From: Granulosicoccus sp.
GTDB taxonomy: Bacteria > Pseudomonadota > Gammaproteobacteria > Granulosicoccales > Granulosicoccaceae
Length of the DNA stretch: 64,000 nucleotides
Assembly (NCBI GenBank): GCA_023301795.1
Contig: JALZVU010000088.1
Span: 1 to 64,000 of the forward strand
Direction: 5' to 3'
Position numbers and translations under genes: made by a program. The notes beneath the pieces are model-generated. The model was given only the letters and a program-made list of their open reading frames with translations, had not been told where the DNA came from and did no database searches. Shown here in pieces: positions 8,640 through 17,219 of this stretch; the stretch's first letter is position 1, and the number at the start of each line of letters is the position of its first letter.

Positions 8640-10750
8640 GTGATGAAGGCTTGCGATCATTGCTAAGCGCTCAGCCATGTTTCAACAGTGACTGCACCAC
8701 CACCTACAGTGATATCCGTGGTGAAGCGTGGATAATCATCAAGAATCCATTAACGGGTGCCCATGTCAGAATTTTCCGCGATCTTTGGCTTCATCTGTGT
8801 CGACTGGATGGCAATGTTACTCTACAGAGATGGATAGAGCCGCTTGCACAGCGCTATGGTGAGCAGCGCCTTTTATCGATGGTCGTTCAGCTAAAACGCC
8901 AAGGCATGTTGATATTTCCAGGATCTGCGCAGCTGAGTGAGAAATCAGATAAATCAGTGGGTGCAGCTTTGTTCTCTCGCTACAATCCGTTGATGTTACG
9001 GGTTGCTTTGTTCAACCCTACGAAGCTGCTTGATAGCTTTTGCAAGCTGCCCTTGATATTGCCGCTTAAGTGGTTGCTTGTAGCGGTTGGGTTGCTCGTG
9101 GCAATGGCGTTATTGTCATTGATTTTAAGCGGGGGGAAGTTGGTAACGTTTTGGCAGGCGTATTCTCAAAATATGCAAATATGGCACTTTGTGTTGTTGT
9201 TCCCATTGACCAAATGCTTGCATGAACTGGCCCACGGTTGGGTGCTTCGTTACTTTGGAGGTGATGCGCCTGAGGCTGGGATATCATTCATCGTGCTTTT
9301 CCCCATGCCTTATGTCGATGCAACTGATGCGTGGAGTTTGCCGAGGCGCAATAGAATGCTGGTTACCGGTGCCGGAATGGCCGTAGATTTTTTGCTGGCT
9401 TGTGTTGGTATCGTGTTGTGGGCGCATCTGGCTCCGGGGGCGATTGCCAGTATGGGATTTACGCTGGCCCTTATGGGGGTGGTGTCAATATTTGTTTTTA
9501 ACGCCAATCCTCTACTTAAATTCGACGGGTATTACTTACTTGAGGACGCACTGGATAGTCCAGGTCTTGCAAGGCGCTCGCATTCGTATATGCGCTACAT
9601 TGTTAAGCGATATGTGTTTTTGCTAAACCACAGCGTGCCGCCGCCGGTTGCGCCTGGTGAACGAGCGTGGTTAGTTGTCTATGCGGTTTCAAGTTGTGTC
9701 TATCGATTCGTTTTGGCCGCCATTATTAGTGTCTATCTGATTAGCACCTTGCATGAGCTGGGTATTGTATTGTCGTTGTTTTCATTGATACCGTTGTGTG
9801 TTTTGCCACTGCTTCGATTTGCCAGGTTTCTGTCATTCTCGAAGGAGCTCAATAATTCACGACTAAGAGCTGTGTCCGTATTGAGTGTGATCGCGCTATG
9901 TTGTACAGGTTTCATATTCAGTGTACCGGTGCCATCATCGACACGCACGCAGGGAATCGTCTGGGTGGATGAGCAAGCGCAGGTCTATGCATCGCAATCT
10001 GGCACCATCGATCAGCTGATGGTTGCTAGCGGCGATGTTGTAAAAAAGGGCGAGCCGATCATGGCGCTTGGCTCGGATGGGCTTGACATTGATCTGGAGC
10101 GACAGCGAGCAGCAGTACGTCTGGCTCAACTTGTCGTCGAGCAATACCGTCAGAGCGATCCCGCCCGGGCGCAAGCTGAGCGCATCGTTTTGGATCAGGC
10201 TGAATATGAAGTGCAAAACGCCATCCGCCAATTACAACAACTTACGATGGTTGCGTCTGTATCTGGACGAGTGGTGCTTGCAGGTGATCACCTTGCGCCA
10301 GGGGCGTTGGTCTCGCAAGGCGATCTGCTGGCGTATGTTGTTAACGACAAAGATCGTGTGGTTCGAGCGGTGGTTCCCCAGAAGGCCATGGGGCAAGTTG
10401 ATACTGGAGTGATTCGAGCACATGTTCGACTCGCCCAGAATCTTCAAGAGAGAATACCGGCGCGTATCACTCGTCAAACTCCTGCAGGGAGCCATCAACT
10501 ACCCAGTAGTGCTCTAGCGAACACCGGCTTCGGTGGATTTGATATGGCCCTGTCTACAGCTCAGACATCTACGCGAACCGCTCACAAAGTGTTTCATGTA
10601 GAACTTGAGCTGTTCGAGTTAGTTGGGCAACTGAGCTCTATTGCCATGGGTACAAAGGCATTTGTAACGCTTGAGCATAGCGCTGAACCATTGGGGCGTC
10701 GATGGCTTCGTATCTCACGGCAACTACTGCTTAAGCACTTGAGTGTCTAG
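8636..10750 (+). CDS. PqqD-M50-HlyD membrane protein (site-2-protease-like)
   Basis: The protein has 704 residues. It has a PqqD-like winged segment (about 20-95, with WIIIKNPLTGAHVRIF and LDGNVTL) and a multi-pass M50 peptidase domain. Metal site HELAH is at 196-200 and NPLLKFDGYY supplies N291 and D297, so the zinc-protease residues are intact. After further helices a C-terminal HlyD-like part follows, with two lipoyl half-motifs (SGTIDQLMVASGDVVKKG; SVSGRVVLAGDHL) around a short coiled coil. Proteins of this build occur beside adaptor proteins in many bacteria, but their substrate is not established. The GTG start at 8636 overlaps the previous stop; an in-frame GTG at 8576 is possible. It could cleave or export a peptide or an exported protein; which of these is open. 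Confidence 0.75.
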   Translation: MSDEGLRSLLSAQPCFNSDCTTTYSDIRGEAWIIIKNPLTGAHVRIFRDLWLHLCRLDGNVTLQRWIEPLAQRYGEQRLLSMVVQLKRQGMLIFPGSAQLSEKSDKSVGAALFSRYNPLMLRVALFNPTKLLDSFCKLPLILPLKWLLVAVGLLVAMALLSLILSGGKLVTFWQAYSQNMQIWHFVLLFPLTKCLHELAHGWVLRYFGGDAPEAGISFIVLFPMPYVDATDAWSLPRRNRMLVTGAGMAVDFLLACVGIVLWAHLAPGAIASMGFTLALMGVVSIFVFNANPLLKFDGYYLLEDALDSPGLARRSHSYMRYIVKRYVFLLNHSVPPPVAPGERAWLVVYAVSSCVYRFVLAAIISVYLISTLHELGIVLSLFSLIPLCVLPLLRFARFLSFSKELNNSRLRAVSVLSVIALCCTGFIFSVPVPSSTRTQGIVWVDEQAQVYASQSGTIDQLMVASGDVVKKGEPIMALGSDGLDIDLERQRAAVRLAQLVVEQYRQSDPARAQAERIVLDQAEYEVQNAIRQLQQLTMVASVSGRVVLAGDHLAPGALVSQGDLLAYVVNDKDRVVRAVVPQKAMGQVDTGVIRAHVRLAQNLQERIPARITRQTPAGSHQLPSSALANTGFGGFDMALSTAQTSTRTAHKVFHVELELFELVGQLSSIAMGTKAFVTLEHSAEPLGRRWLRISRQLLLKHLSV

Positions 10751-11022
10751 TCAGACGTGGTGGTGAGTGCTTGTTAATGGTCGATATTTATTGAGCCGTT
10801 ACCTCTATTGCCGAGATAAGCGAACTTCGGATCTGTATTTGCAAGCTATTGACAAAATGTAAAAGTAACTTAACCCTGCTTTATGAAAATCTCCCGGCCA
10901 AATGGCTCTCGGTCGATATGTGCAAGATCATGTGAGAGCAACTATCGCGACAAGTTTCATCAGTCGGTGGGCGTCATCCGTGCTACGCAGATGAGCGCCG
11001 CCTGTGGCATGGGTAACATGGC

Positions 11023-14000
11023 ATGAGCGTTCCGGCAGATGCAGTTTCGCTAGACCAGGAATCAGCTACTACCTCTTTGCATGGCAAGAAATTTCTATCG
11101 CGCCTTCATCTGCCGCAACTAACAGCGCGTTTTCATATCGTGATCGGACTGACGTCTCTGGTGAGCACCAGCACGTTACTTGCCATTTTTCTCGGACTTG
11201 TTCCTGACACCCGTTCAAGTGAACAGGCATCGCGTGTGGTGTTGGCCGAAACCATGACCACACTGGGCTCAGCACTGCTACGCAATGGGGAGACTGCCGG
11301 GCTTCGCTATTCGCTTGAGTTCTTAGTGGCGCAAAATCCGGATATCCATGCGGTCAGGCTCAACCGTCGTGGCGGTGGTGAATATCAATTTTTATCGGAT
11401 CAGGCGCGTGCTGAGAAGGGTTTTGCACAAGGCGTACTCACCGACGACATCAGCGTGCCGATACTTCAGCGCAATCGGCCATGGGGTGAGCTTGTAGTGC
11501 AGTTTGTATCGACACGCAACTTGCCTTGGTACACACGATATCTGAATACGCGATGGTCACTTATAGCGCTGATGTCGGCATTTTGTTTTCCGATGTTCTA
11601 TTTGTTTTTGGGCAAAGTGCTCAAAGAGCTAAATCCTTCGGCGGCGGTGCCTTCGCGCGTGCGTTCGGCACTGGATACCATTGCCGCTGCACTGCTGGTA
11701 TTAGATGTTCGAGGTAATATCGTGCTGGCAAATGCTGCGTTCCTTGAACTCACGGGTAAAACCATGGAGCAGTTGCTGGGGCAGCCTGCCAGCAGACTGT
11801 CATGGGAAGGTGATTCAGGACCTGTCTGGGAGGAGTCTTTATATGAGGCCAAGCCTACCCGTCACAATAAGATACGTTTTAACGATGTGCACGGTAGGGT
11901 CAAGAGCTTTATCGTTAACTGTTCGCCAGTGATGACAGCCGACGATACGATCGGTGGCGTGCTAGTGAGTATGGATGATGTAACGCAGTTGGAAGAGCAG
12001 GAGGTACTGCTCCGCAAGTCAATGGAGCTAGCGGAGGAGGCCAACAGTGCGAAGAGTATCTTTCTGTCCAATATGAGTCATGAGATTCGCACGCCAATGA
12101 CTGCAATACTGGGTTTTACCGAGGTTATGAAACGCGGTAAGCACCAGACCGAGTCAGAGCGTCTTGATTATCTCAACACGATTGCCAATAGCGGACAACA
12201 CTTGCTTGAACTAATCAATGATGTTCTGGATCTGTCGAAAGTGGAATCAGGTGCAATGGATGTCGAATGGATGCCTTGCAACTGCGCCGTGATTGCGAAT
12301 GATGTAGTGCGTGTTCTTAAGTCGAAAGCAGATGAAAAAGCTATCGGAATAGAGCTTGTTTTTAACACCTCTCTTCCAGATCAGATACAGAGCGATCCGA
12401 GTAGGTTGCGCCAGGTGATAACCAACCTGCTAGGCAATGCCATCAAGTTTACTGACAATGGATCTGTCAGCGTCCATTTGTCTATGCAAATGGACCCCGA
12501 TGGAGCACCCCCCTTATTGCACATTGATGTCGTGGACAGCGGTATCGGCATGTCGGCTGATCAGCAGTCCAGAATATTTGATGCCTTTGCACAGGCGGAT
12601 ACCTCTATTGCCAGACGGTTTGGTGGTACTGGGCTTGGCTTATCCATAAGTCGTCAACTAACGGAGGCGATGGGTGGTGAGTTAAGTGTCAGCAGTGTCG
12701 AGGGGCAAGGTAGTACGTTTCGAATCTGTTTGCCATTTAACACTGAGGACTATGAGTTGTGTTCAGCCGAACAGATAAAAGGAACTCTTGCGGCACCTGT
12801 TCAGGCGCAGCACCTCGAGTGGGATATCGATAGCGCACGTGTTCTGGTTGTGGATGACGGGCCTGAAAATCGCCAACTAATGTCTATTCTTCTTGGGGAT
12901 TTAGGGCTTGACGTGTCACTTGCCACAAATGGGCTTGAAGGTGTGGAGAGTCTGTTTGGTGCTGGCAACGACTCAGCATTCGATGTGGTATTCATGGATA
13001 TACAGATGCCTGTCATGGACGGTTATCAGGCTGTTGCACAGATGCGTGAACGAGGTGCCAGCTTGCCAGTTGTTGCGTTAACCGCCAATGCCATGAAGGG
13101 ATTCGAGAAGGCAGTGCTGGATGCTGGATTTTCTCACTATATGGCAAAGCCCATTGATATAAACAGATTGTGTGAGTTATTAGCAGAGCTTGTAGGGGGG
13201 GAGTCTCGGGAAATCACTGTAGAGCCTGTTGTAGACATAGCGCCAATACCGTCGCAAGTCAGTGATGTAACCTCATCTGAGCGAATCACCTCGGCGCAAC
13301 ACACAGAGCTGTTCAGCACGCTTGCTATGGCCGATAGTCGATTTGTCCCGATTGTCGCTGAGTTTAAAGAGCGGCTTGGGGTGCGGCTTGAGGAGTTTCA
13401 CTGCGCAGTTCAGAATGATGACTGGCGTAAGTTGGGTGATCTGGGACATTGGCTCAGAGGCTCATCTGCAAGTGTTGGGCTTGATGCGTTAGTCGAACCA
13501 AGCGCCGCCTTGGAGTCTGCAGCCCTTGCCTCTGACAAGCTACGGTGCACAGAGGCTGTTCAGACGATATGCGCCATGCAGCCACAGATCGTTGCAGATG
13601 CATCGCAGCCTGTCCCTGAGACTCTAGACGCCTCGTTACAACGGCCCGAACAGAGCACCCAGACCACTAAAGAGCGTGTAGACGAGGAGCCGGTGTATTC
13701 AACCCTGCCGGTCGACGTGTTTGAATTCCATGAGGTGGTCGGCCTTTTTATTGATCGCCTCGGTGAGCAGATGCACTCCTTGCGAGTTGCGATCGATATG
13801 CTGGATAGCGACGAGGCGTGTGAGCTTATTCATTGGTTGAGGGGCTCAGGAGGTAACGTAGGCTTTGGTGAGTATTCTTCGTTGTGTAACAGCTTGGAAC
13901 TCAGCCTTCTGGAATCTTTGCCGTCAATAAACAAAGATATGTCAGCAATTGAATCATTTAATCGTCGTGTTATAGCCGGTTGGGCGAATACACCTGTTCC

Positions 14001-14028
14001 TGATAAGGGCGATGGATCACCGTGCTGA
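11023..14028 (+). CDS. Hybrid sensor histidine kinase with receiver and two HPt domains
   Basis: The protein has 1001 residues. Order: membrane helix (about 38-60), periplasmic sensor (about 60-165), second helix (about 175-198), PAS (about 210-330), HisKA with H353 (MSHEIRTPMTAILGF), HATPase_c with the N box (NLLGNAIKFTDNG) and G boxes (DSGIGMS, GGTGLGLS), receiver with phospho-Asp D659 (VFMDIQMPVMDGY), HPt1 with H809 (HWLRGSSASVG) and HPt2 with H937 (HWLRGSGGNVGFG). The phosphorelay would pass H353 to D659 to an HPt, then to a separate regulator, most likely the REC-GGDEF-EAL protein encoded 76 bases downstream. The 272 bases upstream contain a lone TTGACA (10849) but no convincing -10, so the promoter is undefined. 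Confidence 0.92.
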   Translation: MSVPADAVSLDQESATTSLHGKKFLSRLHLPQLTARFHIVIGLTSLVSTSTLLAIFLGLVPDTRSSEQASRVVLAETMTTLGSALLRNGETAGLRYSLEFLVAQNPDIHAVRLNRRGGGEYQFLSDQARAEKGFAQGVLTDDISVPILQRNRPWGELVVQFVSTRNLPWYTRYLNTRWSLIALMSAFCFPMFYLFLGKVLKELNPSAAVPSRVRSALDTIAAALLVLDVRGNIVLANAAFLELTGKTMEQLLGQPASRLSWEGDSGPVWEESLYEAKPTRHNKIRFNDVHGRVKSFIVNCSPVMTADDTIGGVLVSMDDVTQLEEQEVLLRKSMELAEEANSAKSIFLSNMSHEIRTPMTAILGFTEVMKRGKHQTESERLDYLNTIANSGQHLLELINDVLDLSKVESGAMDVEWMPCNCAVIANDVVRVLKSKADEKAIGIELVFNTSLPDQIQSDPSRLRQVITNLLGNAIKFTDNGSVSVHLSMQMDPDGAPPLLHIDVVDSGIGMSADQQSRIFDAFAQADTSIARRFGGTGLGLSISRQLTEAMGGELSVSSVEGQGSTFRICLPFNTEDYELCSAEQIKGTLAAPVQAQHLEWDIDSARVLVVDDGPENRQLMSILLGDLGLDVSLATNGLEGVESLFGAGNDSAFDVVFMDIQMPVMDGYQAVAQMRERGASLPVVALTANAMKGFEKAVLDAGFSHYMAKPIDINRLCELLAELVGGESREITVEPVVDIAPIPSQVSDVTSSERITSAQHTELFSTLAMADSRFVPIVAEFKERLGVRLEEFHCAVQNDDWRKLGDLGHWLRGSSASVGLDALVEPSAALESAALASDKLRCTEAVQTICAMQPQIVADASQPVPETLDASLQRPEQSTQTTKERVDEEPVYSTLPVDVFEFHEVVGLFIDRLGEQMHSLRVAIDMLDSDEACELIHWLRGSGGNVGFGEYSSLCNSLELSLLESLPSINKDMSAIESFNRRVIAGWANTPVPDKGDGSPC

Positions 14029-14104
14029 TCGATAACCGACGATGACTCGTGCGCAGATGACATTGCGAAAGTGTTTGAACCAGGAGGACCAAAGTTCCTG
14101 CCTC

Positions 14105-15847
14105 ATGAGCCGCTCCAAGGTCATGATGGTCGATGATGAGCCGATCAACATGCGGGTGCTGCAGTTGCACCTCACAACTGAGGGCTACAGCCAGTTCGTT
14201 ATCGTGAGTGATTCAACAACGGCTATGCGAGTGCTGCGGGCTGAAATGCCTAATGTATTGTTGCTGGATTTGAATATGCCGATGGTATCGGGACTAGAAA
14301 TACTCGAGCAGATCCGGGCAGATGATGAGCTCAAGCAGTTGCCTGTTATTGTCCTGACCTCATCCAATAATGATCGAAGCAAATTGCAAGCGTTAGAGCT
14401 TGGTGCCAACGATTTCCTGTCCAAACCCGTGGACCCCAGTGAGTTGGCTCTACGAATGCGCAATACGTTGATGGCCCGTGTATACGAGCAACAGCTTATG
14501 CACGTTGATGTGCTGACGAATCTGCCAAACCGTTTGTTCTTCGTAGACTACATGCGTGAGTTCAAACATAACTTGCACAAAGGTGACGATGAGTTCCGCG
14601 TGCTGGTGCTGATAAATCTGCACAGATTCAAGTCGATCAACGACAGCTTTGGTTCGGACCGTGGAGACGATGTGCTGTGGGCATTCAGTCAACGTTTACG
14701 TACTGCATTTGACTGCTCAGATGAAGAGCGTGAATGTGATGGCAGGATGACTCGTCAAGAGACGAAGGTCATCAGACTGGGTGGTGACAGGTTCGGTGTG
14801 ATCGTTGACGCCTGTGAAGAGCCTGAGAATAATGCCTATCTACGTCGGTGTATTGATGCGTTGCTGGACTCATTGAAGGAGCCATTCAAACTCGATTCTC
14901 AGAAAATATTTCTGAGTGTGGGAATTGGTATTTCGATGTTTTCCGAGCAATCCCAGAGTGTCGAGGCTTTGATCAATCACGCTGAAACAGCCATGAACAA
15001 TGTGAGTGTCAGCGGAGGTAGGCCCTACGCGTTTTACAGCGTTGATATGGTCAAAGGTGCGCGGCGTTTGCTGGCTATTGATAACGCGATGCGCACGGCC
15101 ATTGATGATCGGGGTTTGTATCTGAACTATCAACCGAAAATGGATGTCGATTCCGGACAGATTAAAGGAGCGGAGGCTCTACTACGCTGGCAACATCCCG
15201 AGCTTGGCTTGGTCTCGCCAGAAGAGTTCATCCCTGTCGCTGAATCCACAGGTTTGATCGTCCCTATTGGCCTGTGGGTGCTGGAGCAAGCGTGTATGCA
15301 AGCAGCTTTGTTCCGAAAGAGCGTGTATGCGCAGTTTCACATCGCCGTTAATGTGTCTATTGCGCAGCTTTATTCGGCCGAGTTTATTGATGACGTCAAG
15401 CGTGTCCTGAAAACCACTGGACTTCCCAGTCACGCACTGACTCTCGAGCTGACTGAAAATATGATCATGGAAGATGTTGACAGTAATATTGCAAAATTGT
15501 CTGCTCTACGAGATCTCGGTATCGGTATTTCCATTGATGATTTTGGCACCGGTTATTCATCACTGAGTTACTTGCAACGATTCCCCATCAACCAGTTGAA
15601 GATTGATCGCTCGTTTGTTATGCAGATCGAATCAGCTGATGCCTGTGCACCTATCGTCAAGGCTATCATTACGTTGGCTCAGGATCTTGGGTATAGCGTT
15701 GTGGCAGAGGGTGTAGAGACTCCCGAGCAGCTTGCGTACATTCGCAGCCTGACCTGTGGTGAGTATCAGGGTTTCTATAAAAGTCGTCCAATCAGCGCAG
15801 AACAGTTTGAGCAATTGTTGCGCGGTGATCAGGCAAACGCGGCTTGA
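14105..15847 (+). CDS. Response regulator with REC, degenerate GGDEF and EAL domains (c-di-GMP phosphodiesterase)
   Basis: The protein has 580 residues. Receiver domain about 4-120 with phospho-acceptor D55 (LLLDLNMPMVSG). GGDEF domain about 130-310, in which the signature reads GGDRF (226-230), so the active-site Glu is Arg and cyclase activity is unlikely. EAL domain about 330-575 is intact: EALLRW (E357), LELTENMIMED, IDDFGTGYSSL, LKIDRSF, VAEGVET and QGFYKSRP. The protein should therefore hydrolyse c-di-GMP under control of the phosphorelay just upstream. An in-frame ATG at 14042 would add 21 residues; ATG 14105 was chosen because the receiver fold starts there, though AGGAGG at 14082 lies rather far away. 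Confidence 0.9.
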   Translation: MSRSKVMMVDDEPINMRVLQLHLTTEGYSQFVIVSDSTTAMRVLRAEMPNVLLLDLNMPMVSGLEILEQIRADDELKQLPVIVLTSSNNDRSKLQALELGANDFLSKPVDPSELALRMRNTLMARVYEQQLMHVDVLTNLPNRLFFVDYMREFKHNLHKGDDEFRVLVLINLHRFKSINDSFGSDRGDDVLWAFSQRLRTAFDCSDEERECDGRMTRQETKVIRLGGDRFGVIVDACEEPENNAYLRRCIDALLDSLKEPFKLDSQKIFLSVGIGISMFSEQSQSVEALINHAETAMNNVSVSGGRPYAFYSVDMVKGARRLLAIDNAMRTAIDDRGLYLNYQPKMDVDSGQIKGAEALLRWQHPELGLVSPEEFIPVAESTGLIVPIGLWVLEQACMQAALFRKSVYAQFHIAVNVSIAQLYSAEFIDDVKRVLKTTGLPSHALTLELTENMIMEDVDSNIAKLSALRDLGIGISIDDFGTGYSSLSYLQRFPINQLKIDRSFVMQIESADACAPIVKAIITLAQDLGYSVVAEGVETPEQLAYIRSLTCGEYQGFYKSRPISAEQFEQLLRGDQANAA

Positions 15848-15875
15848 GAAACTGCTGAGGCGTAGCCCGGCAAGA

Positions 15876-15925
15876 CCAGCCAGGCGTAGTATGAAACGGT
15901 TCCGCCGGGTCTATGCCTTGGCTGG
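15876..15925. terminator. Imperfect inverted repeat between convergent genes
   Basis: CCAGCCAGGCGTAG (15876-15889) is nearly complementary to CTATGCCTTGGCTGG (15911-15925), with one bulge and one wobble pair. It lies between the response-regulator gene and the end of hemH, where a shared transcription stop is expected. There is no clear T-run on either side, and the right arm is the hemH 3' end. Confidence 0.3.
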
Positions 15926-17035
15926 CATAGCTTCTTTGAGTGCATGCGCTCTGTGAGCTGTTGCTGCCAGCTCGTCATTGACCTTGGCAATATCGCGTGC
16001 GACGTCAGCCTCTGGCCAGCCCTGAGCGTGTCGTTCGATGAGTTCTCCGAGGAAAGTAACGTGGTCTGGTCTGTCGTTAAGGCAGGGGATGTACTGGAAT
16101 CTCTCGCCGCCGTGTTCTTCGAAATACTCGCGGTTCTCACCACTTATTTCTTCGATAGTTTCCAGACAGTCGGCTGAGAATGCCGGGCACAAGACATCGA
16201 TACTTTTTATACCTTCGCCAGGCAGGTTTTTCATGGTTTCGTCGCAGTACGGCCTCAGCCATTCTTCGCGGCCCACGCGTGATTGGAAAACCACTCGGAT
16301 TTTGTCCGGTGCAATGTTCAGCTCCTCAGCTAACAACCGCGAGGTCTTGTGGCACAGGCAGTGATAGGGATCGCCGTTGAGCAGATACCGCCTGGGTATC
16401 CCGTGGTAAGAGGTAACGAGTAGATCACCCCGTCCATTGAGCTCCCAGCTTTCGCGCACACTGTTGGCAAGGGCTGTGACAAACCCCTGATGATCGCAGA
16501 ACTGGTTGATGAAGCGTAGCTCAGGGATCCAGCGGGTCTTTTGCAATCGACTGGTTACCGCGTCGAATACAGAGGCTGTTGTGGTTCCCGAATATTGTGG
16601 ATACATGGGTAAAACAATCATGCGCCTGACGTTGGCCTGCTCAAGCTCTGCGATGGCGTCATCAATGCTCGGTACGCCATAGCGCATGCCCAGTGCGATT
16701 TGCACGTGATCTCCAAAGCGCTTGGTGAGTTCCTCCCGGAGTGCATGTTCCTGCTGGCGCGAAATGCTAAGCAGTGGCGAACCTGTCTCTTCTGACCAGA
16801 CTTCTTGGTAGGCTTTGGCGCTGCGCGATGGGCGAATACGCAAGATAACCCCGTGGAGCAAGATGTTCCATAACCAGCGGGGCAGCTCGATTATTCTGGG
16901 ATCACTGAGAAATACAGCAAGGTAGCGGCGCACAGCAGCGGTCTCTGGTGCCTCGGGAGTACCGAGGTTGACCATGAGGACACCCAGCTTTTCTGCTGTG
17001 CCGTGCTCGAAATTCGGTTTACCAATGTATTTCAT
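15911..17035 (-). CDS. hemH: Ferrochelatase
   Basis: The 374-residue enzyme inserts Fe(II) into protoporphyrin IX, the last step of protoheme synthesis. It opens with GVLMVNLGTPEAPETAAVRR, carries the active-site stretch LVTSYHGIPRRYL with the metal-handling His, and the late motif CPAFSADCLETIEE with the conserved Glu residues. Length is typical for proteobacteria. It is transcribed away from pntAA, with 184 bases between the two starts, and converges with the regulator gene to its left. HemJ, which would supply protoporphyrin IX, is encoded elsewhere in the window at 49723. Confidence 0.97.
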   Translation of the reverse strand: MKYIGKPNFEHGTAEKLGVLMVNLGTPEAPETAAVRRYLAVFLSDPRIIELPRWLWNILLHGVILRIRPSRSAKAYQEVWSEETGSPLLSISRQQEHALREELTKRFGDHVQIALGMRYGVPSIDDAIAELEQANVRRMIVLPMYPQYSGTTTASVFDAVTSRLQKTRWIPELRFINQFCDHQGFVTALANSVRESWELNGRGDLLVTSYHGIPRRYLLNGDPYHCLCHKTSRLLAEELNIAPDKIRVVFQSRVGREEWLRPYCDETMKNLPGEGIKSIDVLCPAFSADCLETIEEISGENREYFEEHGGERFQYIPCLNDRPDHVTFLGELIERHAQGWPEADVARDIAKVNDELAATAHRAHALKEAMPAKA

Positions 17036-17219
17036 ACTTTCAGGGCCGTGACCTGTCGCCGGACTTGGCAGTCTGTACGCGATTGATTAGAGATTGGAGC
17101 CTGCGCTGCCAGAGACTCTGTCGAAAGTGCGCGGCGCAAAGGTAATGCGGCTCGCTCCCCGGCAGAGTAAACTAGTATAACGGACGCTCAATGATCCACC
17201 CCAGTTCCAGAGGTACTCT

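Noticed and set aside
10849-10854. TTGACA upstream of the hybrid kinase as a promoter
   Set aside because: No -10-like hexamer lies at 15-19 bases after it.
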